A stretch of DNA of 34,179 bases from Eubacteriales bacterium. GTDB taxonomy: Bacteria; Bacillota; Clostridia; Oscillospirales; Oscillospiraceae. The notes beneath the pieces are model-generated. The model made no database searches. It was not told the DNA's origin and saw nothing but the letters and a program-made list of their open reading frames with translations. Position 1 is the stretch's first letter. Each line of letters starts with the position of its first letter. This document shows positions 24,577 to 33,302 of this stretch, in pieces. The position numbers and the translations under genes are program-made. The stretch is from assembly GCA_030536255.1 (NCBI GenBank), contig JAUNQI010000005.1, positions 1 to 34,179 of the forward strand. Reading direction: 5' to 3'.

Positions 24577-24605
24577 ATTTTACTCCAGAAAAGAAGACGT
24601 GTCAA
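24577..24605 (-). promoter_or_regulatory. Promoter of tRNA-Arg
   Basis: Perfect TTGACA (24600-24605), 17-bp spacer, TAAAAT (24577-24582), ending 13 nt before the tRNA. The stop codon of the DtxR-type gene (TGA at 24602-24604) lies inside the -35 box. Confidence 0.8.
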
Positions 24606-24964
24606 TTCTTTCTGTGATTTTTTACCGCCTCAAATGACTCTGAACTGATTACATGCTCGATCCTGCAAGCGTCCTCAGCCGCCGTTTCCGGACTCACACC
24701 GATACCGATCAGCGTCTCCGTAAGGATCTGATGCCTTTCATAGATCCGGTTGGCGATCTCTTTTCCGGAATTAGTCAGCGTTATTTCCAAATTATCATTG
24801 ATATCGATATACTTATCTACCTTCAGTTTGCTGACAGCTCTGGAAACACTGGGTTTGGAGAACCCCATATACCGGCTGATATCAATCGAATGAACCACGC
24901 CGTTTTTCTTTGAGAGGATCAGTATCGTCTCAAGATACATCTCCCCTGATTCCTGAAGCGTCAT
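24602..24964 (-). CDS. DtxR/IdeR-type metal-dependent transcriptional regulator
   Basis: A 120-aa repressor with the DtxR winged helix (about 20-60, VHSIDISRYMGFSKPSVSRAVSKLK as helix-turn-helix) and a dimerisation/metal-binding half. Predicted metal ligands match those of iron-sensing DtxR: M9 (ESGEMYLE), C100, E103 and H104 (ACRIEHV), plus H78. B. subtilis MntR has Asp8 at the M9 position, so iron rather than manganese is favoured; this is inference. It has no C-terminal SH3 domain. The ATG at 24964 has AAGGAG 7 nt upstream and overlaps the upstream toprim gene by 35 nt. An in-frame upstream extension has no SD and lies inside that gene. Confidence 0.85.
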   Translation of the reverse strand: MTLQESGEMYLETILILSKKNGVVHSIDISRYMGFSKPSVSRAVSKLKVDKYIDINDNLEITLTNSGKEIANRIYERHQILTETLIGIGVSPETAAEDACRIEHVISSESFEAVKNHRKN

Positions 24965-25589
24965 CTGAATTCTCCTTCCGGTTAAATTTTTCCGCATATT
25001 GATACAACGCAGATTTTGAAACTGTTCCGCTGAGGATCCGGAGCAGATCATTGGTGTTGAGATGTTCGGGAAGACCCAGCTCCTTCAGCAAAAGCGACCT
25101 CATTCGGGCGCTTTCTTTTTTTCCCGAAAATCCGGTGGAATAAAGATCCGCTGCACTGAGAATTTCTGAATTCATCCGGGATTCCGAAGTATCCTCCGAA
25201 ATAAAAGTAGCTCCTGCGGACTTCAGAGAATGAAGGATCACTTCCCTGCTCATCCCCTCCACTCCGAGTTTTCCTTCTTTTCCCGGAGCGTCCTTCCGTT
25301 TCTCTTTCCCGAAAATATCCGGAATATAGGCATCCTTGATCAGATCTACCGGGACGAAATCGCGGATCCTTCTTCGGATCATAAATCCTGCGGAATCGGA
25401 ATCAGTAAGGATAATGATCCCCTGTTTTTTTGCCAGATCCAGAATATAATTCCGGGTCTCAGGGTTGTTGAACAAATTGAAGCCATTGACTGACACAATA
25501 AGCGCATCGACGATCTGGCTGACAGTATTCTTATCATAGCGGCCCTCAACGATGATCGCTTCTTTAATTGAAGGTTTCCGTTCAATCAT
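24930..25589 (-). CDS. Toprim protein, RNase M5-like (DUF4093)
   Basis: A 219-aa protein. The N-terminal toprim fold is visible: EAIIVEGRYDK (catalytic Glu in strand 1), the conserved DALIV and TDSDSAG motif (acid pair), as in RNase M5, which matures 5S rRNA in Bacillota. The C-terminal part (SKSALYQYAEKFNRKE) is the DUF4093-like extension. The start is uncertain: the ATG at 25589 is used, while an in-frame TTG at 25598 overlaps the holA stop codon. No strong SD is present, so coupling to holA is likely. RNase M5 is the best known relative, but the C-terminus is not enough to prove that activity. Confidence 0.78.
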   Translation of the reverse strand: MIERKPSIKEAIIVEGRYDKNTVSQIVDALIVSVNGFNLFNNPETRNYILDLAKKQGIIILTDSDSAGFMIRRRIRDFVPVDLIKDAYIPDIFGKEKRKDAPGKEGKLGVEGMSREVILHSLKSAGATFISEDTSESRMNSEILSAADLYSTGFSGKKESARMRSLLLKELGLPEHLNTNDLLRILSGTVSKSALYQYAEKFNRKENSDDASGIRGDVS

Positions 25590-25590
25590 A

Positions 25591-26613
25591 TCAAACAAGC
25601 CTGAAAATCAGTTCCTTTAAAATTCCGACATCATCGCTCGAGGATGATTTCATCAGATAATCTGCATCTGTACACTTTCTGACCGCTTCCGCCAGCTGAT
25701 CCAGTGTAAAACCTTTTGCAGATGAAATCGTTTTATTAATCAGACTTTCCCAGCTGTTGCTCATTACTTCGGAAGCACCACGATAGCCGAGACCGCTTTC
25801 CAGCGCAAGCTTTACTCCGTAAAGACGGCGGACCTGGGACCCGATCAGAGAAAGCACAGCGATCGGCTCAGTTTTCCGATCATAAAGAAGATCTGTCAGG
25901 ATTCCTGCAGCATGACTGATATCTCTTACCGAGAGATAATTGATCATTTCAAACACATCCGCTTCCGGGATCCTGTTGGCAACCGTGTTCACAATTTCCG
26001 TGGTAACTGTATCACCTGATGTCACACCGGCGATCTTTTCAATTTCGGGGATCAGCCTGTTCATGAGCGTACCGCTGACAAACATCAGACGTTCACAGGT
26101 CTGATCATCGATCTTCTTCCCGCGGGCGGAGAATCTTCTTTTGATCCAGTTTACAAGGGATGCCGTATCCTGCCTGTCAAAACACAAGCTGACACCTTCA
26201 GATTTCAGGAATTTAATGAGCTTGAGTCTTCCATCCGGTTCAAAATTGGAGTCCTGAATAAATGCAGCCGTGCAGTATTCGGGAATATCCTTCAGCAGTT
26301 TTATATAATCATCGGGAGCGGAGAGCTTATTGACATCAACATTATGAAGCTCAATAAAGGTCCTTTCCGAAAGAAAAGGCATTACATCCAGTGCCGAACG
26401 CAGACCGGAAGGATCCAGTCCGGGCCCTTCAAAACGCTTGAGACTGAAACCGTCATCCCCGTCCGGAAGACAGATTGATCTGAGCGTATCAAGATAATTC
26501 ATGCTCAGATAATCCTCAGGTCCGTAGAGAAAGTACAGTCTTCCCGGCGCTGAAGATTTCAGGCGGTTAACTTCAGATTTAAAATCGCAGCTGTCAGTTT
26601 GCTTTTTAGGCAT
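25591..26613 (-). CDS. holA: DNA polymerase III delta subunit
   Basis: A 340-aa clamp-loader subunit that opens the beta sliding clamp. The N-terminal AAA-like region starts LYFLYGPEDYLSMNY (residues 26-40), followed by the ALDVMPFLSERTFIELHNV block (74-92) and the C-terminal collar helices around LLYDRKTEPIAVLSLIGSQVRRLY (246-269). No Walker A lysine is expected for delta and none is seen. It starts inside comEC (55-nt overlap) with GGAG about 10 nt upstream. The comEC-holA order is common in Bacillota. Confidence 0.95.
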   Translation of the reverse strand: MPKKQTDSCDFKSEVNRLKSSAPGRLYFLYGPEDYLSMNYLDTLRSICLPDGDDGFSLKRFEGPGLDPSGLRSALDVMPFLSERTFIELHNVDVNKLSAPDDYIKLLKDIPEYCTAAFIQDSNFEPDGRLKLIKFLKSEGVSLCFDRQDTASLVNWIKRRFSARGKKIDDQTCERLMFVSGTLMNRLIPEIEKIAGVTSGDTVTTEIVNTVANRIPEADVFEMINYLSVRDISHAAGILTDLLYDRKTEPIAVLSLIGSQVRRLYGVKLALESGLGYRGASEVMSNSWESLINKTISSAKGFTLDQLAEAVRKCTDADYLMKSSSSDDVGILKELIFRLV

Positions 26614-28967
26614 TGAATCATATCTCCGTTATCAAGAATCAACTGAACCGTTCCGTCTCTGTCCGTTCTGTATACAGTACCGAGATATCCGGAAGCCCGG
26701 TCAAGAACCTCTTCGGAGGGATGACCGTATGTATTATACCCGACGCTGATCACGCCGGTCGCACCCGGACAGAGCCTGAGCAGATCCTCCGACGAAGAAG
26801 TTTTTGAGCCGTGATGACCGAGAATCAGCAGATCTGTCTGCGGAAAAGACTTGTCTCGGATCAGTTTTTTCTCAATCTCCGCCGGAGCATCAGCAGTCAC
26901 GAGCATGTCATAATCATCTATGGAAACTACACACATCAGACATTTTTCATTCTGATTCTCTTTCGAGGTTCCGGTCGGAGCAAACAGTCTGAGATGAATA
27001 CTGCCGACATCCGCTTCCGTATCAGAAGTGATATAGGTGATCCGGACGGAATGCGCTTTCGCCGCTTCCTTGATTGCCGGAAGCTGATCCTTATCCGAAG
27101 CGAATTCTGAAGAGAGAATGATCTCATCTACCGGAATATATTCCAGCAGCTCAGCAACTCCCCCGGCATGGTCCTCATGAAGATGCGTTAAAATAAGGGT
27201 ATTGATCTTGCTTCTTCCACAGGACAAAAGATATTTTCCAGCCACTTCTCCTGCATTATCCGCAGTCATTACCGAACCGCAGTCGATTATGACCGTCTCA
27301 TCTCCGGAAAAAACCGACAGACACTGTCCCTGACCGACATCAACAACAGAATATACCGCAGGAAAAGCCTGATAAAAAAGCTTTGTTCCCGAAACGGTAA
27401 GACATAAAGAAATAAGAGACAAAAGAGCCGGAACAATGATCCTGAACTTTTCCGGCATCTTTCTGAAGAGCCGGAAGAGTCCAAAAATCAGATAAACCGA
27501 AATCATCCAGTAAAGAGCGGAATTATCGGAATTACTGATATACATCGTAGAAAATGGAATTTTGGAAATAAGAGACGATGTATTGAGAATATACCGGGCA
27601 AGCCATGCAAACGGAACAGCAATTATTTTTCCGACCTGCGGAGAGAAACAATAAACTGCCGAAGCAATAAACCCGCCGCCAAAACAGATCGACACCGCCC
27701 AGATAACAAGAATATTGGTAATTACCGAGAGAACAGATACCGTGCCAAAATGCCATGCTGTAAGAGGAAGTGTAAAGATCATTACGCCGAGAGAAGATGA
27801 AATGATACCGATCACATACTTCAGCAAAGCGAACAGGATCCCGTTCCCGAACTTTCCTGTCAGAGTCTGATAAAGAGGAACCGAAACAAGAATAATGCCG
27901 GCAACCGCTGCAAAAGAAAGCTGAAGGCTTACGCTTCGGATCGCATAGGGATTAATAGCGAGAAGTATCAGAAGCGCAAAAGCAAGAGACGTGGGAGGAT
28001 CATTTTCTCTGCGGAAGAATGGCGCAAGGAGCAGCATCGACTGCATAAAACCGGCTCTGACTGCCGACGGTACAGCACCGGTCATCAGGACAAAGAACCA
28101 GATGATCAAAAGACACAGCAGCGACGATCTTCTTCTTTTTCCGAATACCAGCTGAAAGAATCCCACAAGAAATGCAATATGCATTCCCGAAACTGCCACA
28201 ATGTGCATGATTCCGGATCTGGAAAGCGAGAGCGGCAGAGACGCATCCGCATAGAAATCATCCCTGTCATTCAGCAGCAAGGACTTCATAAAAGGGGCAA
28301 TATCGCTGTCAAACAGTTCTGAGACAGCTTCTGAGATCCTATGGGAAACATTTACAGGAAGATAGCGGAGCTCTGACAGAAATCCGCCTTCACGGCTGAT
28401 GCAGGAGATCTCAGACTTTGCCGTAGCAATGAGAAAAACGCCGGAAGAATAATATCCGTCATACGGCTTTCCGTAGCGGTGATCCGCGGAGCGCATCTTT
28501 GCGGTAACCGTGAGCTTGTCCCCGGGTCTGGCCGAAAGAAGATTAAAGGTAGATTCACTTTCCGTACCGGCATCATCTTTTTCAGATGTCTCATTTGAAT
28601 AAAGAATGATCTTTACTGCAGGTACTTCATCGGAAAGGATGCGTCCTCTGACGCGCTGATAACCCTCCCCTGTTTCCGGATAATCGGAAACTGAGACCGT
28701 AATCTCACGCTCCAAACCGTCAAGAGTTCTGCAGGGGTCAGAAATAAAGTCTTCATGCAGGATAAACGAGATCACCGCACATGCAGCTGCAAGGAAAAAC
28801 AGACGCAAAAATTCCACCGTTTTTCTCTTTTTCCTGTTAAACGAAAACAGCAGACCGAGAAGAGCGGAAACAGCGCAGAAAATCACCAATGCGTCGGAAT
28901 TTAAAAAGAATCCGGCGCAAATGGTAGTTAAAGCATATACAATTGAAAAGATCAGCAGCTTTCTCAC
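26559..28967 (-). CDS. comEC: ComEC/Rec2-type DNA uptake channel
   Basis: An 802-aa membrane protein that moves single-stranded DNA into the cell during transformation. It has N-terminal helices and a DUF4131-like soluble domain (about 65-200), the competence membrane region (about 225-510, starting with SGIMHIVAVSGMHIAFLVGF), and a C-terminal metallo-beta-lactamase domain: VVDVGQGQCLSVFSG, LTHLHEDHAGGV with the HxHxDH metal site, and LILGHHGSKTSSS. All three parts are intact. The start is GTG, overlapping the HIT stop codon by 4 nt (GTGA). No other competence gene is visible in the window, so whether it acts in transformation is not shown. Confidence 0.95.
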   Translation of the reverse strand: MRKLLIFSIVYALTTICAGFFLNSDALVIFCAVSALLGLLFSFNRKKRKTVEFLRLFFLAAACAVISFILHEDFISDPCRTLDGLEREITVSVSDYPETGEGYQRVRGRILSDEVPAVKIILYSNETSEKDDAGTESESTFNLLSARPGDKLTVTAKMRSADHRYGKPYDGYYSSGVFLIATAKSEISCISREGGFLSELRYLPVNVSHRISEAVSELFDSDIAPFMKSLLLNDRDDFYADASLPLSLSRSGIMHIVAVSGMHIAFLVGFFQLVFGKRRRSSLLCLLIIWFFVLMTGAVPSAVRAGFMQSMLLLAPFFRRENDPPTSLAFALLILLAINPYAIRSVSLQLSFAAVAGIILVSVPLYQTLTGKFGNGILFALLKYVIGIISSSLGVMIFTLPLTAWHFGTVSVLSVITNILVIWAVSICFGGGFIASAVYCFSPQVGKIIAVPFAWLARYILNTSSLISKIPFSTMYISNSDNSALYWMISVYLIFGLFRLFRKMPEKFRIIVPALLSLISLCLTVSGTKLFYQAFPAVYSVVDVGQGQCLSVFSGDETVIIDCGSVMTADNAGEVAGKYLLSCGRSKINTLILTHLHEDHAGGVAELLEYIPVDEIILSSEFASDKDQLPAIKEAAKAHSVRITYITSDTEADVGSIHLRLFAPTGTSKENQNEKCLMCVVSIDDYDMLVTADAPAEIEKKLIRDKSFPQTDLLILGHHGSKTSSSEDLLRLCPGATGVISVGYNTYGHPSEEVLDRASGYLGTVYRTDRDGTVQLILDNGDMIQCLKSKLTAAILNLKLTA

Positions 28968-29311
28968 TGCTTCTGGACAAGACCCATCAGGTCAATTCCA
29001 CCGAGAAGATGGAAGTGAAGATGCATTACCGTCTGTCCGCCTGCTTCCCCGCAGTTGTTGAGAACATTATATCCGTTATCAAGTCCCTCGGCCTTCGCAA
29101 TCTTCGGAATTGCTTCAAAGATCTTTGAAACAATAAAGGAATTCTCGGGAGTGATCTCATCCGCACAGCTGATGTGCTGCTTGGGAACTATGAGAACATG
29201 AACAGGAGCGATAGGGTTGATATCGCGGAAAGCGTAGACATATTCATCCTCATAAACTTTAGAGGAAGGAATATCTCCGGCAATGATCTTACAGAAAATG
29301 CAGTCTTCCAT
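28964..29311 (-). CDS. HIT-family (HinT-like) nucleotide hydrolase
   Basis: A 115-aa protein with the histidine triad HLHFHLLGG (H97, H99, H101) near the C-terminus, the HIT N-terminus DCIFCKIIAGDIPS with C4/C7 possibly binding zinc together with H46, and the usual VHVLIVPKQHI segment. HinT proteins hydrolyse purine nucleoside phosphoramidates such as aminoacyl-AMP. It lies directly downstream of alaS, whose by-product class is aminoacyl-adenylate, a suggestive but unproven link. AAGGAG precedes the ATG. Confidence 0.95.
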   Translation of the reverse strand: MEDCIFCKIIAGDIPSSKVYEDEYVYAFRDINPIAPVHVLIVPKQHISCADEITPENSFIVSKIFEAIPKIAKAEGLDNGYNVLNNCGEAGGQTVMHLHFHLLGGIDLMGLVQKQ

Positions 29312-29377
29312 GATTATTACTCCTTAATTAACAGTTTGAATGAATATTAACAGGTTGCTGTAAAGTTCTCTTCGTAA

Positions 29378-32005
29378 TCATACAAGAGAATAGACAAGCT
29401 CAAGAGAAGTATCCAGCGCGGAAAGATCGGAGCCGCCGCCCATTGCGGAGTCGGGTTTTCCGCCGCCCTTGCCACCGGTAACGGCAGTGACCTTACGAAT
29501 AATATCTCCGGCCTTTACGCCCTTTGCTACCGCATCCGCACCGCAGACGCAGAGATAGGAGATCTTTTCTCCGTTAACAGAAGCAAGAAGCGCAACAACA
29601 GCCTTATCCTTATCGCGAAGCACATCACCGATGGAACGAAGACCGTTTGCATCCGTATTCTCAAGCTTAACGGCAACAACGTGAAGCCCGTTGATCTCTT
29701 TCGCCTTTTCCAGATATGCTCCGGCATTTCCGGAAGATTCCTTTGCCTTGAACTGCTCGATCTGTTTTTTCAGCTCACGGATCTCTGCAAACTGAGCTTC
29801 AATGCGCTCTGTAAGACCTGCCGGCTTCGTCTTGAGCATTTCAGAAGCCGAAGCAAGGATCTCAGAATTATCATTCAGCAGAGCAATCGTCTTCATGCCG
29901 GTAACTGCCTCAATACGGCGAACACCGGATGCAACAGACGACTCGGAAAGGATATGGAAAGAACCGGCCTTTGCGGTATTGTCAAGATGCGTACCACCGC
30001 AGAGTTCCGATGAGAAGGCACCCATGCTAACCACACGAACGGTGCTGGAATACTTTTCACCAAACAGTGCGGTTGCTCCGGACTTTCTGGCATCCTCGAG
30101 AGACATTTCCACAGTCTTAATATCCGCAGCGGAAAGAATATATCCGTTGACGATTTCTTCAACCTTCTTCAGTTCTTCAGCAGTAACGGCCGACATATGA
30201 GAGAAGTCAAAGCGGATCGTATCTTCGTCAACAAGAGAACCTTTCTGATGGACATGATCACCGAGCACTTCTCTGAGAGCGGACTGAAGCATATGGGTTG
30301 TGCTGTGAGCGCGGCCAATGGCTGCTCTTCTGCGTGCGCAGTACTCTCCGGTAACCGTATCGCCGACCTTAATAGTCCCACCAGTAAGAACACCGTAATG
30401 CATATATTTTCCGCCCTTGTTCTTCTGAACGTCGGTTACTTTAAAGACCGCGTCACCGCAGGTAATCTTACCGTGGTCACCAACCTGACCGCCCATTTCA
30501 GCATAAAAGACCGTCTGATCAAGAACAAGAATCCCCTCTTCTCCATCGCGAAGCTCTTTATGAAGCGAATCCTCAAAAACGATGGCAAGAACTTTTCCGT
30601 CTGCTTTGCTGTTCTCGTATCCGATAAACTTTGTATCGGGTATTTCCTTACCGAATTCAATACCAGCCCAGCCGAGATCACCAAGAGCCTTTCTGGCTTC
30701 TCTTGCTCTCTCCCGCTGCTCCTGCATCAGCTGCTTAAAGCCTTCCTCATCGACAGTCATCCCTTCATCGGCACACATTTCGATCGTAAGATCAAGAGGA
30801 AATCCGAAGGTATCGTAAAGACGGAAAGCATCAGCACCGGAGAAAACGGTTTCATTCTTCGACTTATGCTCTTCCAGAAGATCCTTAAAGATACTCATAC
30901 CGGCATCGATCGTTCTGCAGAAGTTTTCCTCTTCATTTTTAATAACGGTAATAATGTAATCCTTCTTCTCACGAAGCTCCGGATACTGAACCTCATTCTC
31001 GTGAACAACAGTATCCACAACTTTCCAGAGAAAAGGTTCATTGACGTTCAGAAGCTTGCCATGGCGGGCAGCTCTGCGCATCAGACGGCGAAGGATATAT
31101 CCGCGGCCTTCATTGGTCGGCGTAATTCCGTCAGAAATCATAAAGACAGACGAACGAATATGGTCAGTAATAACTCTGAGAGAAATATCCGTCTTCGTGT
31201 CTTTTCCGTAATAAGCACCGGTCAGCTCGGAGACCTTGTTGGTGATATTCATTACGGTATCAACATCAAAGAGAGAGTTAACGCCCTGGCAGACAACAGC
31301 AAGACGCTCAAGACCCATACCGGTATCGATATTCTTCTGCTTGAGCTCGGTGTAGTTGTTATGACCGTCATTGTCAAACTGAGAGAAAACATTATTCCAG
31401 ACCTCAATATAGCGGTCACAGTCACAGCCTACCGTACAGTCCGGCTTGCCGCAGCCAAACTCCGGACCACGGTCATAATAGATCTCGCTACAGGGACCGC
31501 AGGGGCCTGCACCGTGCTCCCAGAAGTTGTCTTCTTTTCCGAAACGGAAAATGCGATCCTTCGGAATGCCGATCTCTTTATTCCAGATATCAAAGGCTTC
31601 ATCGTCATCCATGAATACAGAGGGATAAAGTCTGTCCGGATCCAGTCCGACCCATTCGGGAGACGTGAGAAATTCCCAGGACCAGGCTATGGCTTCATGC
31701 TTGAAGTAATCTCCGAAGGAGAAGTTTCCGAGCATCTCAAAATAGGTGCCGTGACGTGCGGTTTTGCCAACATTGTCAATATCACCTGTTCTGATGCATT
31801 TCTGGCAGGTGCAGATTCTGTGACGTGGAGGCTCTTCTTCACCTTTGAAGTACGGCTTCATCGGAGTCATACCTGCATTGATAAGGAGAACGCTTGCATC
31901 GTTCTGAGGAATTAAAGAAAAGCTGGGGAGGCGCAGATGATCCTTCGTTTCAAAAAAGCTGAGAAACATCTCACGCAGTTCATTAAGACCGTACTTTTTG
32001 TTCAT
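29378..32005 (-). CDS. alaS: Alanyl-tRNA synthetase
   Basis: An 875-aa enzyme of full length. The class II core contains HLRLPSFSLIPQNDASVLLINAGMTPMKPYF near the start, RHGTYFEMLGNFSFGDYFK and GRGYILRRLMRRA. The editing domain has RAHSTTHMLQSAL and CGGTH (about 669-673), which clears Ser- and Gly-tRNA(Ala), and the C-Ala domain contains a coiled-coil (IREL KKQIEQFKAKE) and GGKGGGKPDSAMGGG. The ATG at 32005 has GGAGG 6 nt upstream; an in-frame TTG 12 nt earlier lies inside that SD. The U32 gene ends 17 nt before it. No T-box leader is present, so it is not controlled that way at this site. Confidence 0.98.
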   Translation of the reverse strand: MNKKYGLNELREMFLSFFETKDHLRLPSFSLIPQNDASVLLINAGMTPMKPYFKGEEEPPRHRICTCQKCIRTGDIDNVGKTARHGTYFEMLGNFSFGDYFKHEAIAWSWEFLTSPEWVGLDPDRLYPSVFMDDDEAFDIWNKEIGIPKDRIFRFGKEDNFWEHGAGPCGPCSEIYYDRGPEFGCGKPDCTVGCDCDRYIEVWNNVFSQFDNDGHNNYTELKQKNIDTGMGLERLAVVCQGVNSLFDVDTVMNITNKVSELTGAYYGKDTKTDISLRVITDHIRSSVFMISDGITPTNEGRGYILRRLMRRAARHGKLLNVNEPFLWKVVDTVVHENEVQYPELREKKDYIITVIKNEEENFCRTIDAGMSIFKDLLEEHKSKNETVFSGADAFRLYDTFGFPLDLTIEMCADEGMTVDEEGFKQLMQEQRERAREARKALGDLGWAGIEFGKEIPDTKFIGYENSKADGKVLAIVFEDSLHKELRDGEEGILVLDQTVFYAEMGGQVGDHGKITCGDAVFKVTDVQKNKGGKYMHYGVLTGGTIKVGDTVTGEYCARRRAAIGRAHSTTHMLQSALREVLGDHVHQKGSLVDEDTIRFDFSHMSAVTAEELKKVEEIVNGYILSAADIKTVEMSLEDARKSGATALFGEKYSSTVRVVSMGAFSSELCGGTHLDNTAKAGSFHILSESSVASGVRRIEAVTGMKTIALLNDNSEILASASEMLKTKPAGLTERIEAQFAEIRELKKQIEQFKAKESSGNAGAYLEKAKEINGLHVVAVKLENTDANGLRSIGDVLRDKDKAVVALLASVNGEKISYLCVCGADAVAKGVKAGDIIRKVTAVTGGKGGGKPDSAMGGGSDLSALDTSLELVYSLV

Positions 32006-32021
32006 TTTATCCTCCAAAAAA

Positions 32022-33302
32022 TTATCTTTCTTTTCTTAAAATAGTATATTGGGGAACCTGTACCGGGAGCTTCAGGCGGAAGCGAAGCATTGCCTGATGA
32101 GTATCCGGAATCTCAGCTCCGTTCATATCATATATTTTATCAGCTGTGAATTTCATCGGGAGCAGCTCAGGGTTCATCAGCTCGAGCTGATCTCCGGCAA
32201 AAAAGCGGTTTCTCTGCGTAAGAACGGCATTTCCGTCCTGATCGCACTCCTCAACCACAGCAACGATATCTGCATTCTGCGTATACGAGGATGTACCGTA
32301 ATGCTGTCCCGGATAACCGTAATAAAAACCGGTACTGTAAGGCCTGTGGCTTACTTTTTCCGTTTCCGCGATCCACAAAGGATCCGGTTTGCTGCCTTTC
32401 AGCATCGCATCCACGGCATGCCTGTAGGCATTCGTCACGGTTGCCGTATAATATGCGCTCTTCATTCTGCCTTCGATCTTGAAGCTGTCTATTCCCGCTT
32501 CATACAGCTCCCCGAGGTGCTCGATCATGCACATATCGTTGGAATTAAAAATATAAGTTCCCGTTTCGCCGCGCTTCGCATTGGGATCTGGATCAGTATA
32601 GCCCCCGGAATCCTCCGTTATTTCGAAATATTCACCGGGCCGGGTCTCTTCCATCAGATGATATTTCCATCTGCAGGGCTGAGCACACTGGCCGCGGTTT
32701 GAATCACGGTTCGTCAGATAATTGGAGAGCAGGCATCTTCCGGAGAAGGAAACACACATTGCTCCGTGAACAAAAGCTTCAAGCTTCAGTTCTTTCGGCG
32801 TATGTTTCCGGATAAGACGGATATCTTCCAGGGGAGTCTCACGGGCAAGGACTACCGTATCGGCTCCCAGCTCATAGAGCATACAGGCGGAAGCACTGTT
32901 GATGACGCCGAGCTGAGTACTGACGTGCTTTGCTGTATTCGGAGCGTATTTCTTTGCAAGAGAAAGAACTCCGAGATCCGCGATGATCAGCGCATCTGCT
33001 CCGGCACTTTCAAGGAATTCAAGGTATTCTGGAAGTCTTTTCAGCTCATCCTCTCTTGGAAGCGTATTACAGGTAACGTAGACCCTGCACCCTTTTTCAT
33101 GAGCAAACTGAATGCCTTTTATCAGTGTTTCATTATCAAAATTCGCAGCAGCGGCACGCATTCCGAATTCCCTGCCGGCAAGATATACAGCGTCGGCGCC
33201 GTAAGTCACCGCCATAACAAGACGTTCATAGTCCCCTGCAGGACTCAAAAGCTCAGGACGCCTGATTTCTGTGTGATTGTACATAGTTGTTGAATTCATC
33301 AT
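32022..33302 (-). CDS. U32 family peptidase-like protein (TrhP-like tRNA hydroxylation protein)
   Basis: A 426-aa protein with the U32 signature EAFVHGAMCVSFSGRCLLSN, YLTNRDSNRGQCAQPCRW, the Cys pattern of which is thought to bind an iron-sulphur cluster. N-terminal PELLSPAGDYERLVMAVTYGADAVYLAG and KIEGRMKS near 280 complete the family pattern. Members of this type (E. coli TrhP, B. subtilis YrrN/YrrO) are needed for 5-hydroxyuridine at position 34 of tRNA. The ATG at 33302 is used (alternative at 33284); it overlaps the mltG end by 50 nt and lacks an SD, so coupling is likely. The mltG-U32 order matches the conserved Bacillota locus. Confidence 0.88.
   Translation of the reverse strand: MMNSTTMYNHTEIRRPELLSPAGDYERLVMAVTYGADAVYLAGREFGMRAAAANFDNETLIKGIQFAHEKGCRVYVTCNTLPREDELKRLPEYLEFLESAGADALIIADLGVLSLAKKYAPNTAKHVSTQLGVINSASACMLYELGADTVVLARETPLEDIRLIRKHTPKELKLEAFVHGAMCVSFSGRCLLSNYLTNRDSNRGQCAQPCRWKYHLMEETRPGEYFEITEDSGGYTDPDPNAKRGETGTYIFNSNDMCMIEHLGELYEAGIDSFKIEGRMKSAYYTATVTNAYRHAVDAMLKGSKPDPLWIAETEKVSHRPYSTGFYYGYPGQHYGTSSYTQNADIVAVVEECDQDGNAVLTQRNRFFAGDQLELMNPELLPMKFTADKIYDMNGAEIPDTHQAMLRFRLKLPVQVPQYTILRKER

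Noticed and set aside
30197..31915. Long plus-strand open frame opposite alaS
   Set aside because: Same reason: alaS motifs are clear on the minus strand and nothing is recognised on the plus strand.
31990..32050. T-box riboswitch for alaS
   Set aside because: Only 16 bp separate alaS from the upstream gene, so there is no room for a leader.
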